A stretch of 64,000 bases of DNA from Acinetobacter sp. ANC 4648 (lineage in GTDB: Bacteria; Pseudomonadota; Gammaproteobacteria; Pseudomonadales; Moraxellaceae): contig NZ_NEGI01000001.1 in assembly GCF_002135345.1 (NCBI RefSeq), positions 372,001-436,000 of the forward strand, read 5' to 3'. A program made the position numbers and the translations under genes. The notes below the pieces were generated by a model. It was not told where the DNA came from. It searched no databases and saw only the letters and a list, made by a program, of their open reading frames with translations. Shown in pieces: positions 9,505 to 19,427 of the stretch (positions are counted from its first letter, which is position 1; each line of letters begins with the position of its first letter).

Positions 9505-10506
9505 ATGCAGCAATTAAAAGACTACACAGGAACTGTCTACGGAGGACTTGGACACCTCTTATATGCCTATAGCCAGGCAAAAGGCTTGCTCATTTCAGAG
9601 AACCTGAAACAAGTCCAAAACTTAGAACGGTTTGATTTTAGTCTTTGGCGAGAACTCTTAAATGAGATTGCGCTACAGGTTCCGAGCCCTGCGCTTGGTT
9701 TAGCAATTGCTGAATTTGTACACCCCAAACATTTAGGAATTATTGCTTATATTGCACAATCCTGTGACACACTCAGCGAAGCTTTAGCCCGTTATTATGA
9801 TTTCCATCGTCTCATTTATGATGGCAGCCCACTAAAAGTAGAAATCAGCGAAAAATATTTAGCCATTCGCTGGGATGAATTACCTGCACATTTAACCACG
9901 CAGGTCACCGATGAAATTGCATTGGCCTTAATGGTGCAATTCCTTAAACAATTTTTAGATTTTGAGCACATTGTGATTCATGCAGTCAATTTCACCCATG
10001 CCTTACCTAAAAATTTTAGTTTTTATGAACGCTATTTTCAATGTAAAGTCAGATTTAACCAGCCCAAAGTAGAACTTATTTTTCCAATTAATTTTTTATC
10101 GACCCCTATCAAGCATGCCGATCAAACCTTACAAAATTTATTAAAACAGCAAGCTCAAGCTCTACTGGAAAAACTACCTCACTCGACGCAATTAGATGAA
10201 CGTTTACAACAATATATTCTCAAAGGTTTACAAAAAAATAATTATCAAATTGAAGATATTTCGGATCAACTGAATATGTCGATACGCCAGCTACAACGAC
10301 ATTTACAAAACCAAGAAACGACCTATCAACAAAGAGTACAGCAAGTACGACAACTGCTTGCAACCCAATATTTACAAGATCCTCATTTAAGCTTACATGA
10401 AATTGCCCTCCTTCTCAGCTATTCTGAGCAAAGTGCTTTTCAACGGGCATTTAAAAACTGGACTGGTGTTACACCACAACAATGGCGACAAAAAACACAC
10501 AAATAG
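9505..10506 (+). CDS. AraC-family transcriptional regulator
   Basis: The 333-aa product has an N-terminal AraC_binding-like sensing domain (about residues 20-210, type found in OruR/ArgR-like regulators). A C-terminal AraC double helix-turn-helix follows (about 235-330), with the signature LHEIALLLSYSEQSAFQRAFKNWTG split over the second motif. It is transcribed away from the hydroxylase gene across a 290-bp gap, an arrangement suggesting that it regulates that gene in response to a lipid or similar ligand (inference). Confidence 0.9.
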   Translation: MQQLKDYTGTVYGGLGHLLYAYSQAKGLLISENLKQVQNLERFDFSLWRELLNEIALQVPSPALGLAIAEFVHPKHLGIIAYIAQSCDTLSEALARYYDFHRLIYDGSPLKVEISEKYLAIRWDELPAHLTTQVTDEIALALMVQFLKQFLDFEHIVIHAVNFTHALPKNFSFYERYFQCKVRFNQPKVELIFPINFLSTPIKHADQTLQNLLKQQAQALLEKLPHSTQLDERLQQYILKGLQKNNYQIEDISDQLNMSIRQLQRHLQNQETTYQQRVQQVRQLLATQYLQDPHLSLHEIALLLSYSEQSAFQRAFKNWTGVTPQQWRQKTHK

Positions 10507-10619
10507 TGTTCAAAAAAGCGCTTTTTTCTACAGAATAAAAATCAATTACGATTAAAATTCAAACTAAATATAAATAATTCTATTCATCATCTCGCTAAAA
10601 ATAACAACTGGAAATCTAT

Positions 10620-11315
10620 ATGAATAAATATCTAGCAGAATTGATCGGTACTTTTTGGCTGGTTTTTGGTGGCTGTGGTAGTGCAGTGATTGCAGCAGCA
10701 TATCCTGAACTTGGTATTGGCTTTGCAGGTGTTGCACTGGCCTTTGGTTTAACTGTACTCACGGGTGCTTATGCTTTAGGGCACATCTCTGGTGGTCATT
10801 TTAACCCAGCAATCAGCATCGGCTTATGGGTTGGTGGTCGCTTTGATGCTAAAGATGTAGGTCCTTATATTCTTGCACAAGTCGTTGGGGGTATTTTGGC
10901 GGCTTTCACTTTATATATAATTGTACAGGGTCAAGCAGGCTTCGCAGGTGTTGCTGGCTTTGCATCCAATGGTTTTGGTGACTTATCTCCTGGTAAATAT
11001 TCCATGAGCTCTGCGTTAATCATTGAAATTGTACTCACTGCTGGATTCCTAATAGTGATTATGGGTGCAACAGATAAACGCGCGCCTGCAGGCTTTGCAC
11101 CGATTGCAATTGGTCTCGCTTTAACACTAATTCACTTAATCAGTATACCTGTCACCAATACTTCAGTTAATCCTGCTCGTAGTACTGCAGTTGCTCTATT
11201 TGCTGAAACAGCGGCTTTAAGCCAGTTATGGCTATTCTGGGTTGCACCCATTGTCGGTGCAATACTAGGTGCACTCATTTATAAAGGCATTGCGGGTCAA
11301 CAACAAACGAAATAA
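10620..11315 (+). CDS. aqpZ: Aquaporin Z
   Basis: The 231-aa product has six membrane helices and both NPA half-helices: N62-P-A64 and N184-P-A186. The constriction-site residues are F42, H172, T181 and R187, equivalent to the water-selective set of E. coli AqpZ, which argues against a glycerol facilitator. It is a single-gene unit with a terminator 17 nt after the stop. Confidence 0.95.
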   Translation: MNKYLAELIGTFWLVFGGCGSAVIAAAYPELGIGFAGVALAFGLTVLTGAYALGHISGGHFNPAISIGLWVGGRFDAKDVGPYILAQVVGGILAAFTLYIIVQGQAGFAGVAGFASNGFGDLSPGKYSMSSALIIEIVLTAGFLIVIMGATDKRAPAGFAPIAIGLALTLIHLISIPVTNTSVNPARSTAVALFAETAALSQLWLFWVAPIVGAILGALIYKGIAGQQQTK

Positions 11316-11331
11316 GCATTGTATAACCAAT

Positions 11332-11356
11332 AAAAGCCTGTATCAGCAGGCTTTTT
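11332..11356 (+). terminator. Intrinsic terminator after aqpZ
   Basis: Hairpin AAAAGCCTG / CAGGCTTTT with a terminal T run. Confidence 0.85.
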
Positions 11357-11380
11357 AATTGATCGATGCTAAGCAATAAC

Positions 11381-11626
11381 TTAAAGAAAAGGATTTTCTA
11401 TCTCGCCTTCATGTTGTTGCACAATCTTTTCGGGTAAGTTCTGCTCTTTTTCCAGAATTGCTACAATTTCATTAATATAAGCTTGTAGTACTTGTGCAGC
11501 TTTTAATCCACATTGATCCTTAGTGATTTGTAGATTTCCATAAATACTCACACAGTCTTCCTGATTTTCTAAAGTTAAATCATGAATTGCATGCGACTCA
11601 GTCCCATTTTCAAACGCTTTGAACAT
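11381..11626 (-). CDS. Small conserved-type hypothetical protein (81 aa)
   Basis: I do not recognise this protein. It is acidic and soluble-looking, with two Cys residues (C28 and C39) and a predicted helix around residues 41-60. No membrane segment or signal peptide is visible. It starts at ATG 11626 and reads on the minus strand, downstream of the nuclease gene on the same strand with a 69-nt gap. Its codon use resembles the neighbours, supporting a real gene. Confidence 0.6.
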   Translation of the reverse strand: MFKAFENGTESHAIHDLTLENQEDCVSIYGNLQITKDQCGLKAAQVLQAYINEIVAILEKEQNLPEKIVQQHEGEIENPFL

Positions 11627-11695
11627 GATTATTATTCTCTCTATTTTTAGTCACATCGTATAAATAACGTGTATTCATACCTCATCGCAACATTA

Positions 11696-12733
11696 TTATT
11701 TCAATAATTGCATTAAATATTGTAATAAAGCATCGGTTAATTGTTTCACCAAGGCTTGTTGTGTCTGCGGATCTATATTGGGTAAAGTCACGCCAGTATT
11801 GGGGTTGCCACTTTCAGATTGGAACTGCTTTTGTACCGCCAAAAGCTGATCTGCAGACACAGCTTCCGCACACTGACTTTCAGCATCCCAGTGTGAATAT
11901 TCAATTTCTTGATTGGCTTTAACCTGAGTTGCTTTCAAAGGCAATTTATAAGTATTGCGTTTTTGCTCTTCAGTCAATTGTGGGAAAATATTCATTCCTA
12001 CCAGCTCTTCAAGCTGACATACGCTGATCACTTTGACTTGGAGTGAATTATTATTCGGTGCGAGATAGGCCCCAATTTTTCCAGATTTAGGCATATAAAT
12101 CGCTTTAAAAACCGCAGTCGGTACAATGACGCCATTACCAATAGTTTTAAGCTTTTGTCCTGAAAAAACGGGACCTGTCACAACGTATACATCTTGTTTT
12201 TGCTTGGTTACGATGGCACGCGTTGCTTCTTCTAATTCACGCCAAACTTGCTGATTATTTTTAGGTGCTTGCGGAACCATATTGGCCAAGGAGAAACTAT
12301 CTGCTTGAGATTGTTTGTCTGGCATATCCGCATTTGGCGCCATATGTCCACGATCATAGCCGGAACCTTTATAATCCGATAATAATGCTCGATCACTGGG
12401 ACTTAGGCGCATTTCTTCATGAAAGCTATCTTCACGCTTAATTTTTTGGCTTAAGCGAGCAGGTGATAAATACTCTGCTGACCATAAAGGTGTTTTTGAG
12501 ACACCTGAATACATAACATTAAAACCATTAAAACACAGTGCAGAACTATTTTTTTGTAAACTGGCTTTGGTGAGAAATGGTGGTTCACTTCGGTAAAATT
12601 GTTTTAAACACGTTGAGCTAGTGGTCTTTGTAAATGGCATCAATTGAGCAATTTTTTCCTGCCCAAAAGCAATTGCAAAACTTCCTGTTGCAATAACACC
12701 CAAAATAATTTTGACCAATGAATTTTTCAACAC
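11696..12733 (-). CDS. Secreted DNA/RNA non-specific endonuclease (NUC1/Serratia type)
   Basis: The 345-aa product has an N-terminal hydrophobic signal segment (residues 5-24) and a beta-beta-alpha-metal nuclease core. The catalytic DRGHMAPNAD motif is near residue 128, with a downstream Mg-binding Asn in the NNQQVWRELE stretch. It should cleave DNA and RNA without sequence preference in the periplasm or outside the cell. The start is GTG 12733 or the adjacent TTG 12730; an AGGAAA ribosome site fits both. The C-terminal 50 residues are a low-complexity tail. Confidence 0.88.
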   Translation of the reverse strand: MLKNSLVKIILGVIATGSFAIAFGQEKIAQLMPFTKTTSSTCLKQFYRSEPPFLTKASLQKNSSALCFNGFNVMYSGVSKTPLWSAEYLSPARLSQKIKREDSFHEEMRLSPSDRALLSDYKGSGYDRGHMAPNADMPDKQSQADSFSLANMVPQAPKNNQQVWRELEEATRAIVTKQKQDVYVVTGPVFSGQKLKTIGNGVIVPTAVFKAIYMPKSGKIGAYLAPNNNSLQVKVISVCQLEELVGMNIFPQLTEEQKRNTYKLPLKATQVKANQEIEYSHWDAESQCAEAVSADQLLAVQKQFQSESGNPNTGVTLPNIDPQTQQALVKQLTDALLQYLMQLLK

Positions 12734-12963
12734 AACTTTCCTAATTTAAGCCCACGATTCACACTATTGCTTACGCTATTTCATTTATAGATATTTTTCA
12801 ACTATTCAAATATATGAATTTGTTAGAATTTTCATTAATTAAAACAACATAATTCATAAAATTTGTGATTTTATAAGAAAGTTTTCTATAACAGCAATAA
12901 AGTTAAATTTATTTAAAATATCTTTTCTATTATGATACTTTCATCACCCTTAAGCGATAACTA

Positions 12964-12982
12964 TACGACATAATTTGTCGTA
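12964..12982. repeat. Inverted repeat TACGACA-N5-TGTCGTA upstream of the nuclease gene
   Basis: Two perfect 7-bp arms (12964-12970, 12976-12982) flank a 5-bp AT spacer. The rest of the 340-bp gap before the nuclease start is AT-rich. The core CGACA-N5-TGTCG recurs upstream of uvrA (28921-28935). Operator-like, function unknown. Confidence 0.5.
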
Positions 12983-13005
12983 GTATTCACTATATAAAAA
13001 TCAAT

Positions 13006-13036
13006 AAAAAAGCCAAACATTCATGCTTGGCTTTTC
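13006..13036 (-). terminator. Intrinsic terminator after kup
   Basis: Arms AAAAGCCAA (13008-13016) and TTGGCTTTT (13027-13035) end in a T run on the minus strand, 34 nt past the kup stop. Confidence 0.85.
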
Positions 13037-13069
13037 TATTCCGATTTATTTTATTAATTTACATCAATA

Positions 13070-14950
13070 TTAAATCTCAATTTGACTACCCATTTCTACA
13101 ACGCGGTTCGGTGGAATTTGATAAAAATCACTCACAGGACTGGTATTTCGTTGCATGGAAATAAATAGCTTTTCACGCCATGGTGCCATGCCATCACCTA
13201 CGGTATGAATTAAACGATCACGTGAAATAAAGAAACTAACTTGCATCATATCTAATTCAAAACCAACTTGATCATAGGCTAATTGTAATGCCTCCGGAAT
13301 ATTAGGTTGGTCTTTAAAACCATAGTAGACAAAAACTCGATAGAAACGTTCATCTAACTTTTCAACACGCACACGTTCAATTTGTGGTACATACGGTACG
13401 TCACGAATCATAACAGTCACCATGATATTCCGTTCATGTAACACTTTATTGTGTTTGATATTGTGCAACAGCGCATGGGGAACAATATTCGGTGTCCCTG
13501 TTAGGAAAATGGCTTGACCTGGAACAATCAAGGATGCATTACTCATATTGATACTTTTAATAAATAAATCGATTGGTAAAGCATCTTTTTCTAGACGATC
13601 AAGTACTATGCTACGCCCTTCTTTCCAAGTCATCAAAATCGTACATACCACTGCACCAATGAGAATTGGTACCCATCCGCCTGCAATGATTTTTAATGAG
13701 GTTGATGCGACAAAGAAAAAGTCGATGAATAAGAATGGAATCGCAAACAGAGCCACTTTCCAAAGTGGCCAACGCCACAAACCATAGGCCAAAAAAGAGA
13801 TTAAAATCGTGCTACAGAGCATGGTCATGGTCACTGCGACCCCATAAGCACTGGCTAAATTGGCACTATTTTGGAACAATAAAATTAAGATTAGGACAGA
13901 AACAAATAGAACCCAATTGATAAAAGGTAAATAAATTTGGCCTTGTTCGACATCAGAAGTATGATTAACCGTTAAACGTGGTAAATAGCGTAATTGAATC
14001 GCTTGATTGACCATCGAAAAAACACCAGTAATGACGGCTTGAGATGCAATAACCGCTGCTGCTGTTGCCAATCCAATCATGGGATAAAGACCCCAATCTG
14101 GAACCAATAAATAAAATGGATTTTCAATTGCATTCGGATTACGTAGTAATAATGCCCCTTGTCCCGCATAGTTCAGTAATAAACACGGTAAAACAATAAT
14201 AAACCACGCCAGTTTAATTGGCATGCGACCAAAATGCCCCATATCGGCATACAGTGCTTCGCCACCAGTTAAAGTCAAAACCACGGCGCCCATCGTCAAA
14301 AACGCAACATAAGGTTGATGAACAATAAAGTTAATGGCCCAATGTGGACTGACCATGGCCAAAATAAACGGGGTTTGCACGATACTAAGGATACCCACTG
14401 TCCCAATAGCTAAAAACCATACCAATGTAATCGGGCCAAAGAGTTTCCCCATGGTTCCTGTACCATGCCGTTGTACTAGAAACAATCCCGCCAAAATACC
14501 AATCGATAATGGCATCAACCATTTATTAAACATTGGTGTTGCAATACTTAGTCCCTCAATAGCGGATAGTACCGAAATTGCAGGTGTAATAATGCCATCA
14601 CCAAAAAATAACGAAGCACCGATAAATCCAAGTGCAATCAGAAATATTTTTTTGTTCTCTGGGATGCGATTAGAGCGAAGGTTTAATGCCAATAAAGATA
14701 TAATCCCACCCTCACCATTATTATCTGCTTTCATAATGACAGTGACATATTTGAAACTGATGGTGAGCATCATGCACCAAAAGATCAGTGATAGGATTCC
14801 GAGTACGGTTGCTTCTGTAATCGCGATATGTGCAGTAAGAAAACATTGTCTGAGTGCATATAGCGGGCTGGTTCCGATATCCCCAAATACAACACCTAAT
14901 GCCGCTAAGGTGATTGCAGGCAATGCCGCTTTTTTTGCAGTACTTTGCAT
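13070..14950 (-). CDS. kup: Low-affinity potassium transporter Kup
   Basis: The 626-aa product is a KUP/HAK-family proton-coupled K+ importer with about 12 membrane helices (residues 1-430) and a C-terminal cytoplasmic domain. The N-terminal family signature [15 protein letters not shown] is followed by [15 protein letters not shown] and [13 protein letters not shown]. The ATG at 14950 ([12 protein letters not shown]) matches the family start. In-frame ATGs at 14977 and 14974 with a GGA ribosome site could add eight to nine residues; a GTG at 14995 is also open. It is monocistronic with its own terminator. Confidence 0.93.
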   Translation of the reverse strand: MQSTAKKAALPAITLAALGVVFGDIGTSPLYALRQCFLTAHIAITEATVLGILSLIFWCMMLTISFKYVTVIMKADNNGEGGIISLLALNLRSNRIPENKKIFLIALGFIGASLFFGDGIITPAISVLSAIEGLSIATPMFNKWLMPLSIGILAGLFLVQRHGTGTMGKLFGPITLVWFLAIGTVGILSIVQTPFILAMVSPHWAINFIVHQPYVAFLTMGAVVLTLTGGEALYADMGHFGRMPIKLAWFIIVLPCLLLNYAGQGALLLRNPNAIENPFYLLVPDWGLYPMIGLATAAAVIASQAVITGVFSMVNQAIQLRYLPRLTVNHTSDVEQGQIYLPFINWVLFVSVLILILLFQNSANLASAYGVAVTMTMLCSTILISFLAYGLWRWPLWKVALFAIPFLFIDFFFVASTSLKIIAGGWVPILIGAVVCTILMTWKEGRSIVLDRLEKDALPIDLFIKSINMSNASLIVPGQAIFLTGTPNIVPHALLHNIKHNKVLHERNIMVTVMIRDVPYVPQIERVRVEKLDERFYRVFVYYGFKDQPNIPEALQLAYDQVGFELDMMQVSFFISRDRLIHTVGDGMAPWREKLFISMQRNTSPVSDFYQIPPNRVVEMGSQIEI

Positions 14951-15068
14951 ATAGTCGTCTTCTAATGTAGACATCATTTTTCCGAATAATATCACTGAGC
15001 AAAAAAATTTGCTCTAAATCAATTGTTGCTTGGCATAAATCTTTTTTTTGGTTATTATCACTCGCCTT

Positions 15069-15159
15069 GGTGAAGTGTCCGAGTGGCTTAAGGAGCACGC
15101 CTGGAAAGTGTGTATACGTTTATAGCGTATCGAGGGTTCGAATCCCTCTTTCACCGCCA
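15069..15159 (+). tRNA. tRNA-Ser (anticodon GGA)
   Basis: This is a type II tRNA of 91 nt with encoded CCA. Acceptor GGTGAAG pairs with the 3' CTTTCACC, the anticodon stem is CACGC/GTGTG with loop CTGGAAA (anticodon GGA, reading UCC/UCU), a long variable arm lies at about 15113-15131, and the T arm is GAGGGTTCGAATCCCTC. Confidence 0.95.
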
Positions 15160-15191
15160 AATTCGAAACAGCTGTATTCCAAAGCAGTTAT

Positions 15192-15225
15192 AAAAAACCT
15201 GAATCATAAAGATTCAGGTTTTTTT
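15192..15225 (+). terminator. Intrinsic terminator after tRNA-Ser
   Basis: Perfect 14-bp arms at 15192-15205 and 15211-15224 (core CCTGAATC / GATTCAGG) end in six T, 33 nt after the tRNA. Confidence 0.9.
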
Positions 15226-15544
15226 ATGCATTACAGAGAATAAAATAAGAGTCTGGAATCGAGCTAACGCCCAAAACTGATCAAAAATCACTCTAGCCTT
15301 TGTAAAGAGACAACGCCAACAGATTCTTGTGTGATGACTTTTACAAAAAAAAATAGGTTCTTTAGCAGAATAAGATGATCAATATTAGTTCTCCAGTTTT
15401 ATGAAAAAGTGACCAGTCAAAAATATTGCCGAATTTCACTCTTAAAACCTTATAATTATAGAATACTCAAATACCTTTCTTTAAGTTCATACTTTTTAAA
15501 TATCATAGTAAATCATCAGCTAAATCAACTGCTCGTTTTTTGGC
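15226..15544. other. Spacer between the two tRNA genes
   Basis: AT-rich spacer of about 320 bp. No convincing gene is seen. It contains a segment near 15367-15388 (AGAATAAGATGATCAATATTAG) that is nearly repeated after the second tRNA (15709-15729). Confidence 0.5.
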
Positions 15545-15572
15545 TTGCATTCTTACAAATTTTCTGTAAAAT
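15545..15572 (+). promoter_or_regulatory. Sigma-70 promoter for tRNA-Thr
   Basis: TTGCAT, 16-bp spacer, TAAAAT. The predicted start at about 15579 is just 5' of the tRNA. Confidence 0.6.
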
Positions 15573-15584
15573 TCTCGCCAAGTT

Positions 15585-15660
<76 letters not shown>

Positions 15661-15670
15661 CTTTAGACTT

Positions 15671-15696
15671 AGGTTCACTTTTTAGTGAGCCTTTGT
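15671..15696 (+). terminator. Probable terminator after tRNA-Thr
   Basis: Hairpin AGGTTCACT / AGTGAGCCT with a T4 loop and a T-rich tail (CTTTGTTGTTT), 10 nt after the tRNA. Confidence 0.65.
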
Positions 15697-15749
15697 TGTT
15701 TCTGCAATAGAATAAGCTATCAATATTAGCTGATTCAAAATTAATATTT

Positions 15750-16577
15750 TTATTTCTTCACTGCGCTGATTTGCACATAACGCACCAATCCATCTTGATA
15801 TAACTTTTTACAAAGCCAAGCCGTCATTCGAATTTTGAAAAAATCCATCCGACTATTTTTAGTAGAATGAGCAAGTGTCTGAAAATAATTTGAAAAACCA
15901 AGTAAAACCTGTTGAGAGATATCAATAATTTCAATTTGCTCAAAGTTATGCTGCATTAAATTTTGTATATATTCATGCTGTGATGCTAAATTTAATACAT
16001 CAACATCCGCTGCTTTTAATAAATATTGATATTTTTTTTGCTGTATCCAATCTAAATTTGTCCCTTGTTCAGACCACATCAAATAATGAAAACCTAAACG
16101 ACCTTTTAAATTTAAAACTGAACTTACCGAATTCAAAAATGAGTTTAAATTACTGTGATAAGCTGCATCCAAACACAGCACAACATCAAACTTAGTCTTG
16201 AATGAAATAGCTTTTAAATTTAAAAAAGACTGCTGATAGATTGTCACCCACTCTGAAAAGCAATTTTGAATTTGATCAGTACATTCGGCCTGTAATTCAA
16301 CAGCGAATAGATGATTAATTTGATAGTGCTCATGCCAATGCCTTAAGCTCGCCCCTTGCCCACAACCCAAATCTAGCAATTGATCAGCTGGGTTTAACTC
16401 AACGGCTTTTGCCAATTGATCAGCTAATTGGCGACAGGCTTGTGGATAGGATACTGTTGCCGCCCCCCAAAAACCCAAATTGCTCCAAGCACATTCAGCA
16501 GGATCACCTAACAGTTTTGCATTAATTGCATATTTATGCGTAGGAAGATTTTTCCGAAAAGCTTGAAGCCATTTCAT
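15750..16577 (-). CDS. Class I SAM-dependent methyltransferase
   Basis: The 275-aa product has a Rossmann methyltransferase fold. SAM-binding motif I is LLDLGCGQGAS near residue 70, an acidic residue in FAVELQAE ends strand 2, and DVVLCLDAAYHS near residue 133 corresponds to motif II/III. It begins 6 nt after the stop of the flavin oxidoreductase gene, so the two form an operon and probably act on one substrate. The substrate is unknown; lipid methylation is possible by analogy with oxidoreductase/cyclopropane-synthase clusters. Confidence 0.82.
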   Translation of the reverse strand: MKWLQAFRKNLPTHKYAINAKLLGDPAECAWSNLGFWGAATVSYPQACRQLADQLAKAVELNPADQLLDLGCGQGASLRHWHEHYQINHLFAVELQAECTDQIQNCFSEWVTIYQQSFLNLKAISFKTKFDVVLCLDAAYHSNLNSFLNSVSSVLNLKGRLGFHYLMWSEQGTNLDWIQQKKYQYLLKAADVDVLNLASQHEYIQNLMQHNFEQIEIIDISQQVLLGFSNYFQTLAHSTKNSRMDFFKIRMTAWLCKKLYQDGLVRYVQISAVKK

Positions 16578-16583
16578 CGTGCT

Positions 16584-17915
16584 TTAATAACCAAGTTCTG
16601 GAGCAACTTCAACTTTAGGTTTTAAACCAACAAAGGGCAATGGTGCACCAAAAATTTCTGCAATATGCATAGCGGAAGTAACGGCTGACTCTAAAATAGG
16701 CAAACCATCGCATGACCACGAGCCACAATAGAAAACTTTACGATTTGCAATTTTATGACGCTCTTGTAACTCTTTATTTAACGCCACTGTTTTTGAATCC
16801 ACCACCGCCCGAGTCAAAGTCACAGAGGCGATTATTTTCTTTGGATCAATGGCTGTTACAGGACGCCAAGTCTGAAATACTGATGTCTTACCGACTAAAC
16901 TTGGCTCAATTGAATTTAACCAGACCGTAAATTGTTGACGGGTAAATTGACGATCCATCATATAACTCAGCACAGCCCAATCTTTACGTTTCGGTGGCAT
17001 TACAGTTGAATCGGTATGAATAACCAGTTCACCTTGTTCAAATTTAAACTGTTTTAATAAATCTAAATCATCTTTAAATTGTTCTTGATTTAAAAATTCT
17101 GCAATTTTATGGGTTGGCGTTGCCACCACCACGCGGTCAAATTTAAATTGCTCAGCCTGATCATTTTCAACCAAAATATAATCTGCGTGTTCTTCTATTT
17201 TCTGAATTGCTGCACCGCTACGAATATCAATGCCTTCAATCAATTTATCTACCAATGCTGGCGTGCCACCCTGAAGACGTAATAAAGCATCACCATCAGT
17301 CAACTGTCTTAAAAAAATCAATAATGGCTTTGCTGGCCATTCACCAATTGTTTTTGGATCACAGGTACAAATGGTATACAACACTGGCATCACTGCACCA
17401 TGCCAAAATACTTCTTCAATCTGATTATGATTCATAAATTCAGCTAAAGAAATTTCTTGATTATTTGATTTAAAGAACTTATGGATGGCTGTTTTAAGTT
17501 GTAGCATCCCTTTAACTAATCGCCAACCATATTGCTGAACCCCTTTCCGATTATTAATAATTGGAAAGTTACCAATGCGGGTACGAGTGGTGGTGAGCCA
17601 TGTTTCAGTTTTATCTTCAAATAACCAGCTACATGCCATAAAGGTACGCACAGGAAACGTTGGAATATTAAGATATGCAGCAAGGCTTAAAGTATTTTTC
17701 CATAAATGTGGATTCATGACACGCAGTGGTGCATCAATTAAGCCACCTTCAAATTCAATACTATGACTATCCATTCCACGCCCTGGCAGCGCTTCGAAAA
17801 TGGTGATGTTGTGCCCTGCATCTTTAAGAATTCTTGCTGTAGCGAGCCCAGCCATGCCACTACCAATTACTGCAATATCCAAAGTTATTTTCCATGCGTC
17901 GACTATTTTTCTCAT
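16584..17915 (-). CDS. FAD/NAD(P)-binding amine-oxidase-like oxidoreductase (COG2907 type)
   Basis: The 443-aa product opens with the dinucleotide-binding VIGSGMAGLATARIL motif (about residues 15-29) ending in IFEA. A C-terminal FAD-contact segment YCGSWSCDGLPILESAV lies near residue 400. Its resemblance is to predicted flavin oxidases that often neighbour cyclopropane-fatty-acid synthase and DUF1365 genes. Here the partner is a different methyltransferase 6 nt downstream. The start ATG at 17915 has no strong ribosome site. The substrate is unknown. Confidence 0.8.
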   Translation of the reverse strand: MRKIVDAWKITLDIAVIGSGMAGLATARILKDAGHNITIFEALPGRGMDSHSIEFEGGLIDAPLRVMNPHLWKNTLSLAAYLNIPTFPVRTFMACSWLFEDKTETWLTTTRTRIGNFPIINNRKGVQQYGWRLVKGMLQLKTAIHKFFKSNNQEISLAEFMNHNQIEEVFWHGAVMPVLYTICTCDPKTIGEWPAKPLLIFLRQLTDGDALLRLQGGTPALVDKLIEGIDIRSGAAIQKIEEHADYILVENDQAEQFKFDRVVVATPTHKIAEFLNQEQFKDDLDLLKQFKFEQGELVIHTDSTVMPPKRKDWAVLSYMMDRQFTRQQFTVWLNSIEPSLVGKTSVFQTWRPVTAIDPKKIIASVTLTRAVVDSKTVALNKELQERHKIANRKVFYCGSWSCDGLPILESAVTSAMHIAEIFGAPLPFVGLKPKVEVAPELGY

Positions 17916-18253
17916 TATGAATGAAGAATTTTTAAAACACCGTATTAAAAAGTTCCAGTTTTGCTATTTTTTCATCGATAATTTCAAAATAAAAATTACT
18001 TTCCATTTTTCACGCTAAAAATGATTTAAAAGCACAGTAAAAAACATAAGACAAATGTATAAAAACCAACTATTTATTATTTTTTTTAAAAAATATCCTT
18101 TAAAAACAATATAGATAATTTCACCAATTATCCAAAAAACCCATTTACAAGCCAGTCTATTTTGATTACTATCCATACACAAAATGCTAAATTCATCACA
18201 AAAATAATAAAAGAAATAAAAATAACAGTCCTTAAAACAAGAAACTACAGCGT
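17916..18253. other. AT-rich intergenic region upstream of the oxidoreductase operon
   Basis: About 340 bp with long A and T tracts and no credible coding frame. It presumably contains the promoter of the minus-strand oxidoreductase/methyltransferase operon, but no clear -35/-10 pair stands out. Confidence 0.5.
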
Positions 18254-18296
18254 AAAAAGGATCTCTATTTATACAATAGAGATCCTTTTATTTTTT
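18254..18296. terminator. Strong hairpin terminator downstream of the pirin gene
   Basis: Perfect 15-bp arms at 18255-18269 and 18275-18289 (core GGATCTCTATT / AATAGAGATCC) have T runs on both sides. It serves the minus-strand pirin transcript, 95 nt past its stop. Confidence 0.85.
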
Positions 18297-18384
18297 GATG
18301 ACGACTTCTGAACTTGCTCAGTTTAAATACAAAAACACAGATTCAGCCGATCAAAAAGGCACATCTAACGATCCACTTTTACCA

Positions 18385-19260
18385 TTATGCAGAGTCTGGA
18401 ATTTCACCAAATTTACCATGATTAAAATCATGGAAAGCCTGCACAATTTCTTCTTTGCTGTTCATAACAAATGGGCCATAACCTTGAATAGGTTCATTCA
18501 ACGCTTTTCCAGTCAGCACTAAAAATTTTGTCGCTTGTAATGCTTCAATCTGAATCTCTGCCTCACCATCTTGTGCAAATAGCACCACAGAATTGTCTTG
18601 AACTTTTTCTGAGCCATTCAGCAATACTTCACCTTCGAGCACCACCAGCAAAGTATTATGATCTACAGGCACATGAATATGCTGCACATGTTGAGCTTTC
18701 AGCTGAGTATCCCAAACATTTACTGGGGTAAACGTAGAAGCTGGGCCTTGATGTTGCAAGTATTGCCCTGCAATCACACGAATTTGACCTGCATCATTAT
18801 CCAATGCAATGACTGGAATCTCCTGTGCATCAATCGCTTGATATTTTGGAGCAGTCATTTTATCGGCTGCAGGTAAGTTTACCCACAATTGCACCATTTC
18901 AAACAAGCCACCTTTTTCAGCAAATGTTGGAGAATGAAATTCTTCATGGACTAAACCAGCACCCGCTGTCATCCATTGCACATCACCCGTTTTAATGGTT
19001 CCACCGCCACCATGTGAATCTTGATGGGTTACTTCACCCTGATACGCGATAGTGACTGTTTCAAAGCCACGATGTGGATGTGAACCAACGCCACGCGGTT
19101 CATGACTCGGTTCAAACTTATACGGAGAAGCATAATCCAAAAGTAAGAATGGGCTAATGGCTTGACCTAAACGATCATAAGAGAATAAATTTTTAACAGG
19201 AAAGCCATCTCCGACCCAATGCATATTTTGATTACGATAAACACCAACTATTTTTTTCAT
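18385..19260 (-). CDS. Pirin family protein (bicupin)
   Basis: The 291-aa bicupin has the pirin metal site in its N-terminal cupin: the SHPHRGFETVT stretch (His57 and His59 region), then HEEFHSP near residue 105. Related bacterial pirins are quercetin dioxygenases or metabolic modulators; the reaction here is not known. The start has an AGGAG ribosome site. A TetR regulator lies directly upstream on the same strand. Confidence 0.9.
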   Translation of the reverse strand: MKKIVGVYRNQNMHWVGDGFPVKNLFSYDRLGQAISPFLLLDYASPYKFEPSHEPRGVGSHPHRGFETVTIAYQGEVTHQDSHGGGGTIKTGDVQWMTAGAGLVHEEFHSPTFAEKGGLFEMVQLWVNLPAADKMTAPKYQAIDAQEIPVIALDNDAGQIRVIAGQYLQHQGPASTFTPVNVWDTQLKAQHVQHIHVPVDHNTLLVVLEGEVLLNGSEKVQDNSVVLFAQDGEAEIQIEALQATKFLVLTGKALNEPIQGYGPFVMNSKEEIVQAFHDFNHGKFGEIPDSA

Positions 19261-19427
19261 CTCAATTCTCCTATCTCTAGGAAGTATTTGAGGGCATTTT
19301 TTGTGTTTTAAATGCTATATTGATTGCTATAAATAGCACACATCATTGCTTATTTAGAACGATAAAAATAGGAGATCTTAAAGCACCTTAATAATCTGGA
19401 AGTGATGAAAACTTATTTCCATAATAT

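Noticed and set aside
14334..14954. Long open frame antisense to kup
   Set aside because: Mirror of the highly conserved kup coding frame; no ribosome site and low-complexity, non-protein-like content.
14721..15098. Minus-strand open frame reaching into tRNA-Ser
   Set aside because: Overlaps kup in another frame and includes tRNA sequence; spurious.
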